Assembly (NCBI RefSeq): GCF_030646155.1
Contig: NZ_JAUTDN010000003.1
Location: 186,001 to 250,000 of the forward strand
DNA: 64,000 nt
From: Conexibacter sp. CPCC 205762
GTDB lineage: Bacteria > Actinomycetota > Thermoleophilia > Solirubrobacterales > Solirubrobacteraceae
Direction of reading: 5' to 3'
The notes beneath the pieces were generated by a model, which was given only the letters and a program-made list of their open reading frames with translations, made no database searches and was not told where the DNA came from. Made by a program: the position numbers and the translations under genes. Positions 17,842 through 27,508 of this stretch are shown here, in pieces; position 1 is the stretch's first letter; each line of letters begins with the position of its first letter.

Positions 17842-18176
17842 CGGTCGCGCAGCTCGCGCGCCGTGCGTCTCGCGCGGCGCACGATCGGCGCGTGCTCGAG
17901 GCGCTGCAGCAGGCGCGGTCTCGGGACCGGCTGCTCGGCGACCTCGGCGGCGGTGATCGTGAGCGTCACCGCCCGCTCGGCGATGTGGCCGACCTCGGGC
18001 GCGTCGATGAACCGCTTCGTGCCGTCTCTGGCCGCGATCACGATCCCGTCGAAGATGTTCTCGCGCACGTTGTCCTGCACCCGCGCGACGGTGCCGACCT
18101 CGGCGCCGTCGCTGGAGCGGACGAGCGTGCCGCGCTTCAGCGCCTTGTACGCGATCGCGTGACCGTCGTCGTGCAT
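17838..18176 (-). CDS. Small PRC-barrel-domain protein
   Basis: A 112-residue product if started at ATG 18176. A start at 18215 (125 residues) would overlap the SDR gene upstream by 20 bases and adds residues that do not resemble the domain. The core reads KRGTLVRSSDGAEVGTVARV, then ENIFDGIVIAARDGTKRFID, PEVGHIAERAVTLTI, a PRC-barrel. It is followed by a basic tail (RPRLLQRLEH, RRARRTARELRDR). Paralogue of the protein at 12974. Role unknown. Confidence 0.72.
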   Translation of the reverse strand: MHDDGHAIAYKALKRGTLVRSSDGAEVGTVARVQDNVRENIFDGIVIAARDGTKRFIDAPEVGHIAERAVTLTITAAEVAEQPVPRPRLLQRLEHAPIVRRARRTARELRDR

Positions 18177-18195
18177 CGGCCCATGGAAGCAGACC

Positions 18196-18948
18196 TCAGC
18201 CCGCGAGTGCGCCACCGTCTACGACGAGGTCGGCGCCGGTCATGTACGCGGAGTCGTCGCAGGCGAGGAAGAGCGCGGCGCGGGCGATCTCGCCGGGCTC
18301 GCCGACGCGGGCGGCGGGCAGGTGGTCCCAGCGGCCGGGGGCGTCGGGCTCGGGGACCATCGCGGTGCGGACGCCGCCGGGGACGAGCGCGTTGACGCGG
18401 ATGCGGTCGGGCGCCAGCTCCAGCGCGGCGACGCGGGTGAGGCCGCGCAGCGCCCACTTGGAGGCGGAGTAGGCGCCCAGCTCGCGATAGCCGGTCATGC
18501 CGGCGGTCGAGGAGACGTTGACGATCGCGCCGCCGCCGGCTCGCCGCATCGCCGGCGCGCAGGCGCGGATGCCGAGGAAGGGGCCGCGCGCGTTGACCGC
18601 CAGCATGCGGTCGAAGCCGGCCGCGCTCTCCTGCTCCAGCGCCGCTCTCCAGTGGACGGCTGCGTTGTTGACGAGCACGTCGAGACGGCCGAAGCGGGCC
18701 TGCACCGCGGCGACGGCGGCCTCCCACCGCGCCTCGTCGGCGACGTCGAGCGCGAGCGCGAGCGCGCGGCCGGGGCCGGCCTCGGCGTCGATCTCGGCGG
18801 CCAGCGCAGCGGCGTCGCCGGCGAGCAGGTCGGCGATCGCGACGCGGGCGCCCTCGGCCGCGAACAGCCGCGCCTCGGCCGCGCCCTGGCCGCGCGCGGC
18901 GCCGGTGATCAGCGCGACACGGCCGGCGAGACGGCCATCAGATGCCAT
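18196..18948 (-). CDS. Short-chain dehydrogenase/reductase
   Basis: A 250-residue classical SDR: cofactor motif TGAARGQG near residue 15, NNAA at ~90, catalytic Ser in NVSSTAG, and YSASK (Tyr/Lys). It catalyses NAD(P)-dependent oxidation or reduction of an alcohol/ketone. Last gene of the operon fadA6-SDR-SDR that starts at operator 1 (20910-20927); it overlaps the preceding SDR by 11 nt. In steroid C/D-ring breakdown several hydroxyl/keto conversions need such enzymes; which one is not readable from the sequence. Confidence 0.9.
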   Translation of the reverse strand: MASDGRLAGRVALITGAARGQGAAEARLFAAEGARVAIADLLAGDAAALAAEIDAEAGPGRALALALDVADEARWEAAVAAVQARFGRLDVLVNNAAVHWRAALEQESAAGFDRMLAVNARGPFLGIRACAPAMRRAGGGAIVNVSSTAGMTGYRELGAYSASKWALRGLTRVAALELAPDRIRVNALVPGGVRTAMVPEPDAPGRWDHLPAARVGEPGEIARAALFLACDDSAYMTGADLVVDGGALAG

Positions 18949-19698
18949 AGCCGCCGTCGACGTCGAGCAGCTGGCCGGAGATGAAGCCGGCGCGGTCGGA
19001 GGCGAGGAAGCAGACCGCCTCGGCGATGTCGCGCGCGCTGCCGAAGCGGCGCAGGGCGATGTTGCGGCGCGTGATCGCGAGCGCCTGCTCGTCGAGGTCG
19101 CCGGCGGCGATCAGCCGCTGCGCCATGCCGTCGGTCAGCATCCCCGGGCCGACGCAGTTGGCGCGGATCCCGAACCGCCCCTCCTCCGCCGCGATCGCCC
19201 GCACGAGCTGCTCGACGGCCGCCTTCGGCGCGGCGCTGAGACCGTCGCGGACGGGATAGCGACGGGTCGCGGCGGTCGTGACGGCGACGATCGAGCCGCC
19301 CGCCTCGCGCAGCGCCGGCAGCGCGGCGCTGACGACGTTGAAGGCGGCGACCGCCTCCCCGTTCACCGCTGCGGCGAACTGCGCAGGCGGCACGCGGCTG
19401 AGGTGCAATTGCGGGATGTGCGGGCCGGCCGCGTGGACGAGCGTGTGCACGCTCCCCACGCTCTCAAGCAGCGCGGCGGTCGCGTCGGCGTCGGTGAGGT
19501 CGAGCGCGTGCGCCTGCGCATCGCGCCCATGCCGCCGCACCTGCTCGGACACCGCTTCCGCCGCATCGGAGTTGGAGCGGTAGGTGAGCACGACGTCGCT
19601 CCCGCGCTCGGCCAGCAGGCGGCAGATCTCCGCTCCCAGTCCTCCGCTGCCGCCCGTGACCAGCGCCACGCCGTCGCGCGCGGCGAAGTCGGCGCCGC

Positions 19699-19702
<4 letters not shown>
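18938..19702 (-). CDS. Short-chain dehydrogenase/reductase (FabG-like)
   Basis: A 254-residue SDR starting at GTG 19702 (GTGA overlap with the thiolase stop). It has TGGSGGLG at ~15, but the usual NNAG motif is HAAG. The catalytic region is aberrant: VTTAATRRYPVRDGLSAAPKAA, where the YxxxK of classical SDRs reads LSAAPK. The catalytic Tyr appears to be missing and Ser is replaced by Thr. It may therefore be a divergent or non-catalytic subunit. The C-terminus ends in the typical QLLDVDGGYGI. Second gene of the fadA6 operon. Confidence 0.85.
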
Positions 19703-20850
<1,148 letters not shown>

Positions 20851-20909
20851 CGCTGCTCCTCTTCTCCGGCGGGATGCGGCCGCATGCGTGCCGCTCTCGA
20901 TTCAGACCA

Positions 20910-20927
20910 TACAAGCATTTGCTTGGT
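20910..20927. promoter_or_regulatory. KstR2-like operator 1 (fadA6 operon / TetR gene)
   Basis: TACAAGC-ATTT-GCTTGGT, one of nine copies of the palindrome ACCAAGC-N4-GCTTGGT. Flanks extend the symmetry to CCA...TGG. It lies between the divergent fadA6 operon (-) and the KstR2-like gene at 20968 (+). Confidence 0.8.
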
Positions 20928-20967
20928 TGGTCTATGATCCTCTCCGTCCGACAGGGAGGGAACCGGA

Positions 20968-21570
20968 GTGGCCACACCACCAGACCGCCGCGCGATCATC
21001 CTCGACAAGGCGGCCGAGCTGTTCGCGCGCAAGGGCATCTCGGCCACGACCGTGCGCGAGATCGGCGACGCCGCGGGGATCCTCTCCGGCTCGATCTACC
21101 ATCACTTCGACTCGAAGGACACGATCATCGACGCGATCGTGTCGAGCTACTTCGACGACATGCTCGCCGGCTACGCCGAGGTGCTGGCCTCCGACGCCGA
21201 CGCGAGCGAGCGGCTGCACGGGCTGGTGCTGACCTCGCTCCACTGCGCCGCCGCCCACCCGCACGCCTCCGAGCTGTACCAGCGCGACCGCAACCATCTG
21301 CGCGAGACGCCGCGCTTCGCCTACGTGCGCGACGCCGTCGCGGAGATGCGCCGCACCTGGCTGACGGTGATCGAGGCCGGCGTCGCGGAGGGCGCCTTCC
21401 GCACCGACATCAGACCGAAGATCCTCTACCCGATCATCCGCGACGGCCTCTGGCGGACGGTCGAGTGGTTCCGCCCCAGCGAGGCGTACGACACCGACGA
21501 CCTCGCCGACGACTGCTTCGCCTTCTTCCGCCAGGCGCTGGCGGTGCAGGTGCCGGCGGCGGCCGCCTGA
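20968..21570 (+). CDS. KstR2-like TetR regulator (second copy)
   Basis: A 200-residue regulator starting at GTG 20968 (GGGAGGG 7 nt upstream). Its HTH domain, KAAELFARKGISATTVREIG and AAGILSGSIYHHFDSKD, is nearly the same as in the KstR2 counterpart at 35618. The ligand domain keeps the layout (ELYQRDRNHLRETPRFAYV, WRTVEWFRP) but has diverged. M. tuberculosis KstR2 responds to HIP-CoA; this paralogue may sense a different CoA intermediate. Operator 1 in its own promoter suggests autoregulation. Confidence 0.87.
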   Translation: MATPPDRRAIILDKAAELFARKGISATTVREIGDAAGILSGSIYHHFDSKDTIIDAIVSSYFDDMLAGYAEVLASDADASERLHGLVLTSLHCAAAHPHASELYQRDRNHLRETPRFAYVRDAVAEMRRTWLTVIEAGVAEGAFRTDIRPKILYPIIRDGLWRTVEWFRPSEAYDTDDLADDCFAFFRQALAVQVPAAAA

Positions 21571-21584
21571 GCGGCGCCGCCGGA

Positions 21585-21603
21585 CGGGCCGGCCGGCGGC
21601 CCG
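21585..21603. terminator. Short GC hairpin between convergent genes
   Basis: CGGGCCG, loop GCCGG, CGGCCCG: seven pairs in the 40-base gap between the TetR gene (+) and the end of the ipd operon (-). A plausible terminator, but such GC-rich palindromes are frequent here. Confidence 0.35.
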
Positions 21604-21610
21604 CCGAGCG

Positions 21611-22705
21611 TCACGCCGCCCGCAGCAGCCCGGCGCGCTCGGCCGCCAGCCGCCGCAGCGCGCGCGGCGTGCCGTACAGCTGCTCGGTCGCCTTCGCGCG
21701 CTTGAACCAGAGGTGCGCGTCGTGCTCCCAGGTGAAGCCGATCCCGCCGTGCAGCTGGATCGCCTCGGCGGCGACGCGGGAGGCGGCCTGCGCGCAGACG
21801 GCCTTCGCCAGTGGCGCCGTCACGGCCAGCTCCTGCGGCGCGCCGTCGACCGCCCAGGCGGCGTAGTGGGCCGTCGCGCGAGCCCCCTCCAGCTCGGCGG
21901 CGAGGTCGGCGCAGCGATGGCGCAGCGCCTGGAAGCTGCCGAGCACGCGCCCGAACTGGACCCGCTCCTTGAGGTAGGCGACGGTCTCGCTCAGCGCGCG
22001 GTCGCCGACGCCGACGGCCTCCAGCGCCTGCGCGACCCACAGCGTCTCGCCCAGCCGCGCCAATGCCGCCGCGCCCTCGCCGGGCGCGCTCAGCCTGACT
22101 GCCGGGGCGGCGCTCAGGTGCAGCGCCGCCTGGCCGCGCGTCTGGTCGACGGTCGGCCGTGCGACCACTCTCACGCCGCGCGCGCCGGCCTCGACCGCGT
22201 ACAGGGCGGGCTCGCCGGCGGCGTCGCGCGCGGCGACGACGAACAGCCGCGCGAGCGCGCCGTCGAGCACCTGCGGCGCGACGCCGTCGAGCAGCGGCGG
22301 GCTGTCGCCGTCGTCGCCGGCGGCGCGCGCGGTCGCGCTCGCGACCGCGCGCAAGGGGTCGCGCGCATCGAGCGCGAGGCCGATCGCGTCGCCCGCGACG
22401 ACGCGCGCCTGCAGCTCGGGCGTCGCCGCCAGCGCGGTCGCGCCGACGACCGTCGGCAGGTACGGCGCCGGCAGCAGCGCGCGGCCGATCTCCTCCAGCG
22501 CGATCCCCGCCTCCACGAACGAGGCGCCGGCGCCGCCGACCGCCTCGGGCAGCGCGACGCCGGTCAGCTCCAGCTGCTCGATCAGCTGCGCCCAGGTCGC
22601 CGGCTCCCAGCCGGCGCGGACCTGCTCAGATCTGGCCCGCCGGGCGAGGAAGGCGCGCACGACGGCGCGCAGCTCCTGCTGGTCCTCGGTGAACGCGAAA
22701 TCCAT
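21611..22705 (-). CDS. Acyl-CoA dehydrogenase beta-like subunit (IpdE2-type partner)
   Basis: A 364-residue acyl-CoA dehydrogenase-fold protein, shorter and more divergent than its upstream neighbour. N-terminal domain MDFAFTEDQQELRAVVRAFL; C-terminal helices with ERVQFGRVLGSFQALRHRCA and LHGGIGFTWEHDAHLWFKRA. Steroid-degrading bacteria use alpha2beta2 acyl-CoA dehydrogenases in which one subunit carries the base and the other completes the FAD site. The family, size and position directly after fadE30/ipdE1 (3-nt gap) suggest that this is the IpdE2 role. Last gene of the six-gene ipd operon. Confidence 0.8.
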   Translation of the reverse strand: MDFAFTEDQQELRAVVRAFLARRARSEQVRAGWEPATWAQLIEQLELTGVALPEAVGGAGASFVEAGIALEEIGRALLPAPYLPTVVGATALAATPELQARVVAGDAIGLALDARDPLRAVASATARAAGDDGDSPPLLDGVAPQVLDGALARLFVVAARDAAGEPALYAVEAGARGVRVVARPTVDQTRGQAALHLSAAPAVRLSAPGEGAAALARLGETLWVAQALEAVGVGDRALSETVAYLKERVQFGRVLGSFQALRHRCADLAAELEGARATAHYAAWAVDGAPQELAVTAPLAKAVCAQAASRVAAEAIQLHGGIGFTWEHDAHLWFKRAKATEQLYGTPRALRRLAAERAGLLRAA

Positions 22706-22708
22706 CTC

Positions 22709-23881
22709 TCACCCTCGCGGAAGGCCGAGCATCCGCTCGGCGATGATGTTGCGCTGGATCTCGTTCGAGCCGGCGTAGATCGTGTCCGAGCGCGTGTACA
22801 GCCAGAGCGCCTGGTCGCCGTCGAGCGCGTAGCCGTCGCCGCTCGCGGCGAGCGTCGTCTCGACCCCGCGCACGTCGATCGCCAGCTCGCCCAGCCGCTG
22901 GTGCCACGGCGCCCACAGCAGCTTCGCGACCGAGGCCGCGCCGGCGGCCGCGGTCGGGTCGCCCGCGAGCGTGCGCAGCGCGTTGAAGCGCAGCACGCGC
23001 AGCTCGCAGAAGGCGGTCGCGATCCGGTCGGCGATCTCGGGGTCGTCGATCGCGCCGCTCGCGCGGGCGCTGTCGGCGATCTCCTCCAGCTCGCGCGCGA
23101 AGCCGATCTGCTGGCCGAGCGTCGCGACGCCGCGCTCGAAGGCGAGCGTCCCGAGCGCGACCCTCCAGCCGTCACCGGGCGCGCCGACGATGTTCTCGGC
23201 GGCGGTGACGGCGTCGGAGAAGAAGACCTCGCTGAACTCCGAGGTGCCGGTGATCTGCACGATCGGGCGGATCTCGACGCCCGGCTGGTCCATCGGCACG
23301 AGCAGGTAGGAGAGCCCCTTGTGACGCTCGGAGCCCGGCTCGCTGCGGACGACCGCGAAGGTCCAGTCGGCGTGCTCGGCGAGCGAGGTCCAGACCTTCT
23401 GCCCGTCGATCCGCCAGACGTCGCCGTCGAGCCGCGCCTGCGTGCGCACGGCGGCGAGGTCGGAGCCGGCGTCGGGCTCGGAGTAGCCCTGACACCACAG
23501 CTCGGTGCCGCGCAGGATCCCCGGCAGGAAGCGCCGCTTCTGCGCGTCGGTGCCGTACGCGAGCACGGTCGGCGCAAGCAGCTGCTCGCCGACGTGGTTG
23601 ACGCGCCCGGGGGCGCCGGCGGCGGCGTACTCCTCGTGGAAGATCACCTGCTGCAGCAGCGTCGCCTCGCGGCCGCCGTGCTGCCTGGGCCAGTCGAGCC
23701 CGATCCAGCCGGCGGCACCGAGCTCCCGCTCCCACGCCATCCGCACGTCGAGCCCCTCGTGCTCGCGGCCGGGCCGGCCGGCGCCGCCGAGCGCGGCGTA
23801 GTCGCCGACGAGGTGGTCGCGCAGCCAGGCGCGCACCTCGGCGCGGAAGGCTTCGTCCGCGGGGGTGAAGCGAAGGTCCAT
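22709..23881 (-). CDS. ipdE1: Acyl-CoA dehydrogenase IpdE1 (FadE30)
   Basis: A 390-residue dehydrogenase with FADH and substrate motifs ELWCQGYSEPDAGSDLA and INGQKVWTS-like (IDGQKVWTSLAEHADW). The segment PIVQITGTSEFSEVFF and the end SDTIYAGSNEIQRNIIAERM agree closely with remembered M. tuberculosis FadE30, now called IpdE1, which desaturates the HIP-derived 5-hydroxy-acyl-CoA. The YEGT catalytic Glu of short-chain enzymes is Ala here (IYAGS), so the base must be elsewhere, as in other steroid acyl-CoA dehydrogenases. Fifth gene of the ipdA-ipdB-ipdC-SDR-ipdE1-ipdE2 operon. Confidence 0.88.
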   Translation of the reverse strand: MDLRFTPADEAFRAEVRAWLRDHLVGDYAALGGAGRPGREHEGLDVRMAWERELGAAGWIGLDWPRQHGGREATLLQQVIFHEEYAAAGAPGRVNHVGEQLLAPTVLAYGTDAQKRRFLPGILRGTELWCQGYSEPDAGSDLAAVRTQARLDGDVWRIDGQKVWTSLAEHADWTFAVVRSEPGSERHKGLSYLLVPMDQPGVEIRPIVQITGTSEFSEVFFSDAVTAAENIVGAPGDGWRVALGTLAFERGVATLGQQIGFARELEEIADSARASGAIDDPEIADRIATAFCELRVLRFNALRTLAGDPTAAAGAASVAKLLWAPWHQRLGELAIDVRGVETTLAASGDGYALDGDQALWLYTRSDTIYAGSNEIQRNIIAERMLGLPRG

Positions 23882-23882
23882 C

Positions 23883-24761
23883 TCAGGCCGCCCCGTAGAC
23901 CGGCGGCGGCACCGGCGCGCGCTCGATCAGCTCGGCGATCACCGGCCCGAGGCGCGCCGGCTGCCAGCGCTCGCCGTTGTCGGCCGGCTCGCTGTAGCGC
24001 CAGCCGTCGGCGACGCTCAGCTTGCCGCCCTCGACCTCGAAGACGCGGCCGCTGACGCCGCCCGCCTCGACGCTGCCGAGCCAGACGACGAGCGGCGAGA
24101 CGTTGGCCGGGTCCATCGCGTCGAAGCCCTGCTGCGGTCTCGCCATCGCCTCGGCGAAGACGGCCTCGGTCATCGGCGTGCGGGCGCTCGGCGCGATCGC
24201 GTTGACGGCGATCCCGTAGCGCCCCAGCTCGGCGGCGGCGACCTGCGTCAGCGCCGCGACGCCGGCCTTGGCGGCGGCGTAGTTGCCCTGCCCGACCGAG
24301 CCGAGCAGGCCGGCGCCGGAGGAGGTGTTGACGATCCGCGCCTGCGGGTCGCCGCCCGCCTTGGCGATCCCGCGCCAGTGCTCGGCGGCGTGGCGCAGCG
24401 GCACGAAGTGGCCCTTGAGGTTGACGCGCAGGACCGCGTCCCACTCCTGCTCGCTCATCGAGACGAGCATCCGGTCGCGCACGATCCCGGCGTTGTTGAC
24501 GAGCACGTCGAGTCTGCCGTAGCGCTCGACGGCGGCGGCGACCAGGCCGGCCGCCTGCTCCCAGTCGGCGACGTCGGCGGCGTGCGCGACGGCGTCGCCG
24601 CCGGCCGCGCGGATCTCCTGCGCGACCTGCTCGGCGGCCGTGCCGACGTCGTTGACGACGACGCGCGCGCCCTCCTGCGCGTAGGCGTGCGCGTGCGCCC
24701 GCCCGAGTCCCTGTCCGGCGCCGGTCACGATCGCGACCCGGCCCTCGACGATTCCGCTCAC
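23883..24761 (-). CDS. Short-chain dehydrogenase (Rv3548c-like)
   Basis: A 292-residue SDR starting at GTG 24761, overlapping the ipdC stop (GTGA). TGAGQGLG cofactor loop, NNAG at ~90, NTSSGAGL and YAAAK catalytic motifs. About 40 extra C-terminal residues (after RVFEVEGGKLSVADGWRY) resemble the hydroxyacyl-CoA dehydrogenase type found in mycobacterial KstR2 regulons (Rv3548c). It probably oxidises a hydroxyacyl-CoA intermediate of HIP breakdown. Confidence 0.87.
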   Translation of the reverse strand: MSGIVEGRVAIVTGAGQGLGRAHAHAYAQEGARVVVNDVGTAAEQVAQEIRAAGGDAVAHAADVADWEQAAGLVAAAVERYGRLDVLVNNAGIVRDRMLVSMSEQEWDAVLRVNLKGHFVPLRHAAEHWRGIAKAGGDPQARIVNTSSGAGLLGSVGQGNYAAAKAGVAALTQVAAAELGRYGIAVNAIAPSARTPMTEAVFAEAMARPQQGFDAMDPANVSPLVVWLGSVEAGGVSGRVFEVEGGKLSVADGWRYSEPADNGERWQPARLGPVIAELIERAPVPPPVYGAA

Positions 24762-25819
24762 TCGCTCTCCTCGCTCACTGCCTGCAACCCCGTCAGCGCC
24801 GCCTCGGCCTCGGCGACGATCCGCTCGATCAGCTCGGCGCAGCTCGGCAGGTCGTCGATGCGCCCGACGACCTGGCCGCTGGCGAGCACGCCGACGTCGA
24901 TGCGGCCGTCGTGCAGCCCGGCGCGGTAGAGCATCGGCGCGTTGGCCGACATCACCACCTGGCTCCAGCTCAGCTCGCGCGACCGCTTCGTCGTGACCGC
25001 CTCGCGCACGAGGTCCGGCCACGACGCGCCCGACAGCCGCTGGAAGGCGATCGCGTTGCGCGCCGCGCGTGTCAACCGCTGCCACGGTCTGGTCGCCTCG
25101 ATCCGCTCGACGACCTCGGTCCGCAGCACGCGGTTGGGGACGCCGTCGACCTCACGCGTGACGACCGTGTCGGTCACCGCCCGCTGCAGGTACGCCTGCT
25201 TGACCGCATCCGCGACCGGGCTCTCCCGCGTCAGCAGGAAGCGCGTGCCCATCGCGATCCCGGCGGCGCCGTAGGCGAGCGCGGCGACGAGGCCGCGGCC
25301 GTCGCAGAAGCCGCCGGCCGCGATCACGGGGATCTCGACGGCGGCGCAGACCTGCGGCAGCAGCACGCTCGTCGGCACCGTGCCGGTGTGGCCGCCGCCC
25401 TCGGCGCCCTGCACGACGACCGCGTCGGCGCCCCAGGCGGCGACCTTCTCGGCGTGGCGGACGGCGCCGATCGACGGGATCACGACGAGACCGCCCTCCT
25501 TGCAGCGCGCGATCAGCTCCGGCTTGGGCGCGAGCGCGAAGGAGGCGACGCGGACGCGCTCGCGGATCAGCAGCTCGACCTGCTCGCGCGCGTCAGGCCG
25601 GTCGGCGCGCAGGTTGACGCCGAACGGCCTGTCGGTCAGCGCCTTCGTCGCGGCGACCGCCGCGGCCAGCTCGCGCGTGCTCATCGTGCCGCCGGCGACG
25701 ATGCCGAGCCCGCCGGCCTCGGCGGTCGCGGCCGTCAGCCGGGCGTCGGATACGTAGCCCATCCCTGTCTGGACGACCGGGTGGGCGATCCCGGTCAGCT
25801 CGGTCAGCGCCGTTCTCAC
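24758..25819 (-). CDS. ipdC: IpdC, FMN-dependent enoyl-CoA reductase of HIP degradation
   Basis: A 353-residue TIM-barrel flavoprotein of the nitronate monooxygenase superfamily: LTGIAHPVVQTGMGYVSDAR, then FALAPKPELI, VVQGAEGGGHTG and IPVIAAGGFCDGRGLVAAL (FMN phosphate site). The agreement with M. tuberculosis IpdC (Rv3553) is extensive, including TWSQ/SWSQVVM.AN.PML and LASGQV.G..DDLPSC.ELIE. IpdC acts on an HIP-derived enoyl-CoA before ring opening by IpdAB. GTG start at 25819 overlaps the ipdB stop. Confidence 0.9.
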   Translation of the reverse strand: MRTALTELTGIAHPVVQTGMGYVSDARLTAATAEAGGLGIVAGGTMSTRELAAAVAATKALTDRPFGVNLRADRPDAREQVELLIRERVRVASFALAPKPELIARCKEGGLVVIPSIGAVRHAEKVAAWGADAVVVQGAEGGGHTGTVPTSVLLPQVCAAVEIPVIAAGGFCDGRGLVAALAYGAAGIAMGTRFLLTRESPVADAVKQAYLQRAVTDTVVTREVDGVPNRVLRTEVVERIEATRPWQRLTRAARNAIAFQRLSGASWPDLVREAVTTKRSRELSWSQVVMSANAPMLYRAGLHDGRIDVGVLASGQVVGRIDDLPSCAELIERIVAEAEAALTGLQAVSEESE

Positions 25820-26589
25820 CGGTCCGGCACCTCCTGCTCGCGCAGGCCGCGCGGGTCGAGCACGTCGCGGATCAGCCGCAGCTCCTCGTCGCTGGGCATG
25901 CGGCTGGTCGCCGGCTCGCCGCCGCCGGCGACCTCCAGTTCGAAGCCGGTCGCCGCCTGCACCTGCTCCAGCGACGTGCCGGGATGCAGCGAGACGAGCC
26001 GCAGCGTGCCGCCGGAGCCGCCGAAGTCGAGCACGGCGAGGTCGCTGACGACCCGCCGCAGGTCCATGTGACGGGTCGCGGCCGGGCCGGCCTCCGCCGC
26101 GGCGGCGGGGCCGACGCCGGAGATCATGTCGACCCGCTCGACGAACACGCGCGGACTGTGGCGCGGCACCCAGTAGCTGGTCGGGTGGCTGACCGTGTTG
26201 CCAGGGGCGCCGCGGACGCCGAGCAGCTGCACCTTCGGTCGCGCGTACTCGCCGCCGATGCAGGAGATGTTCGCGTTGCCGTGGCGGTCGAGCTGGCTCG
26301 GGATCATCATCACGTGGCGGCGGCCGCGCCAGACGAGTTCGAAGATCGCGCGGAAGGGGACCCAGCCCTCGCGTCGCGGCGGCTCCTCGCCGACCGCCCA
26401 GACGCCGCCGGCGAAGGCGGCCTCGCCGTCGGTCAGCAGCAGCTCGGGCGCGAAGGTTGCGCGCGCCAGCCGCGCGCCGATCGCCGGGACGGTCCCGAAC
26501 GGGCTGGCGAGCAGCTCGCCGTCGCCGCGCCAGGCGTCGGCGCAGGCGACGGCGCAGACCTCTGCGCGCGTGGCGGTCGTGACGCTCAT
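25816..26589 (-). CDS. ipdB: IpdB, beta subunit of the ring-opening CoA-transferase-like hydrolase
   Basis: A 257-residue family I CoA-transferase-fold protein: TRAEVCAVACADAWR, APELLLTDGEAAF, the RRHVMMIPSQLDRHGNANIS core, LGVRGAPGNTVSHPTSYWV and a C-terminal DEELRLIRDVLDPRGLREQE. These agree with M. tuberculosis IpdB (Rv3552). IpdAB opens the last steroid ring (COCHEA-CoA hydrolysis), acting as a hydrolase rather than a transferase. ATG 26589 overlaps the ipdA stop by 4 nt. Confidence 0.91.
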   Translation of the reverse strand: MSVTTATRAEVCAVACADAWRGDGELLASPFGTVPAIGARLARATFAPELLLTDGEAAFAGGVWAVGEEPPRREGWVPFRAIFELVWRGRRHVMMIPSQLDRHGNANISCIGGEYARPKVQLLGVRGAPGNTVSHPTSYWVPRHSPRVFVERVDMISGVGPAAAAEAGPAATRHMDLRRVVSDLAVLDFGGSGGTLRLVSLHPGTSLEQVQAATGFELEVAGGGEPATSRMPSDEELRLIRDVLDPRGLREQEVPDR

Positions 26590-27452
26590 GCGTGCACCTC
26601 CGAGTCGAAGGCGGCGACGGCGCGGCGGTAGTCGCCCTCGTCGCCGGCCAGGAAGCGCGTCTGGAAGGCGGCCCAGCGGCCGGCGTCGCCGGCGGCCTCG
26701 ACGTAGGCGCGCTGGAAGCGCTCGTCGCGCTCGTAGTCGGGCGCGCACGAGGTGAAGTGGGCGCCGCCGGGCGCCTCGACGACGCCGCGCACCATCCAGC
26801 GCGCGACGCGCACGCCCTGCAGCGGCCCCTCGCTCGTCAGCTCGCCCGCCGGCACGACCCGCTCGCAGGAGACGTAGGCGCGCTCGGCGGCCATGCAGAA
26901 GAGCTCGTCGAAGTAGGGGTCGGGGCCGAGGAACTGGGCGTTGCCGGCGGCGTCGGCGCGGTTGAGGTGGACGAGCGCGGCGTCGAGCCTGAGCGCCGGC
27001 ATCGCGATCAGCTGCTCGCCGTCGCCGTACGGCGAGACGATCGTTCTCAGCTCGGGGTTGGTGCGCATCACGCCGGAGCCCAGGCCCGCGCGGGTGGGCA
27101 GGAACGGCAGCCGGTTGGCGGCCGCGTAGAGGCCCCAATAGAGCATGCCCTCGTCGTACTCGACCGACTCGATCGCGCCGGCTTGGCGGGCGGCGCGGAA
27201 GTGCGGCTCGAGCGCGATCGAATCGAGCGAGACGAAGCCGTAGACGAGCCGTCTGACCTTGCCGGCGGCGCACAGCAGGCCGACGTCCGGCCCGCCGTAG
27301 GCGACGACCGTGAGGTCGCGCAGGTCGCTGCGCAGCAGCGCGCGCACGAGCGACATCGGCTTGCGGCGCGAGCCCCAGCCGCCGATCCCGATCGTCATGC
27401 CGGAGCGCAGCTCGGCGACGACCTGCCCCTCCGTCATCAGCTTGTTCGACAC
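26586..27452 (-). CDS. ipdA: IpdA, alpha subunit of the ring-opening CoA-transferase-like hydrolase
   Basis: A 288-residue protein. Start GTG 27452 is supported by GGAGGAG about 9 nt upstream; a longer frame from 27542 would run through the operator. Landmarks shared with M. tuberculosis IpdA: LRSGMTIGIGGWGSRRKPM, VVAYGGPDVGLLCAAGKV, YGFVSLDS, DEGMLYWGLYAAANRLPFLP, RAGLGS, IAMPALRLDAALVHLN, VEAPGGAHFTSCAPDY. First gene of the six-gene operon running to 21611, with operator 2 39 bases upstream. Works with IpdB in final ring opening. Confidence 0.91.
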   Translation of the reverse strand: MSNKLMTEGQVVAELRSGMTIGIGGWGSRRKPMSLVRALLRSDLRDLTVVAYGGPDVGLLCAAGKVRRLVYGFVSLDSIALEPHFRAARQAGAIESVEYDEGMLYWGLYAAANRLPFLPTRAGLGSGVMRTNPELRTIVSPYGDGEQLIAMPALRLDAALVHLNRADAAGNAQFLGPDPYFDELFCMAAERAYVSCERVVPAGELTSEGPLQGVRVARWMVRGVVEAPGGAHFTSCAPDYERDERFQRAYVEAAGDAGRWAAFQTRFLAGDEGDYRRAVAAFDSEVHA

Positions 27453-27490
27453 GTTGCCTGACTCCTCCCCGTCGACGCGATGCACTATTA

Positions 27491-27508
27491 ACCTAGCAAG
27501 CGCTTGGT
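27491..27508. promoter_or_regulatory. KstR2-like operator 2 (ipd operon), overlapping the preceding stop codon
   Basis: ACCTAGC-AAGC-GCTTGGT. It lies 38 bases before the ipdA start and overlaps the TAG stop (27493-27495) of the gamma-carbonic-anhydrase-like gene, so the operator is partly coding. The inner AGCAAGCGCTTGGT also fits AnCAAGnnCTTGnT, the motif I remember for mycobacterial KstR2. Confidence 0.85.
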
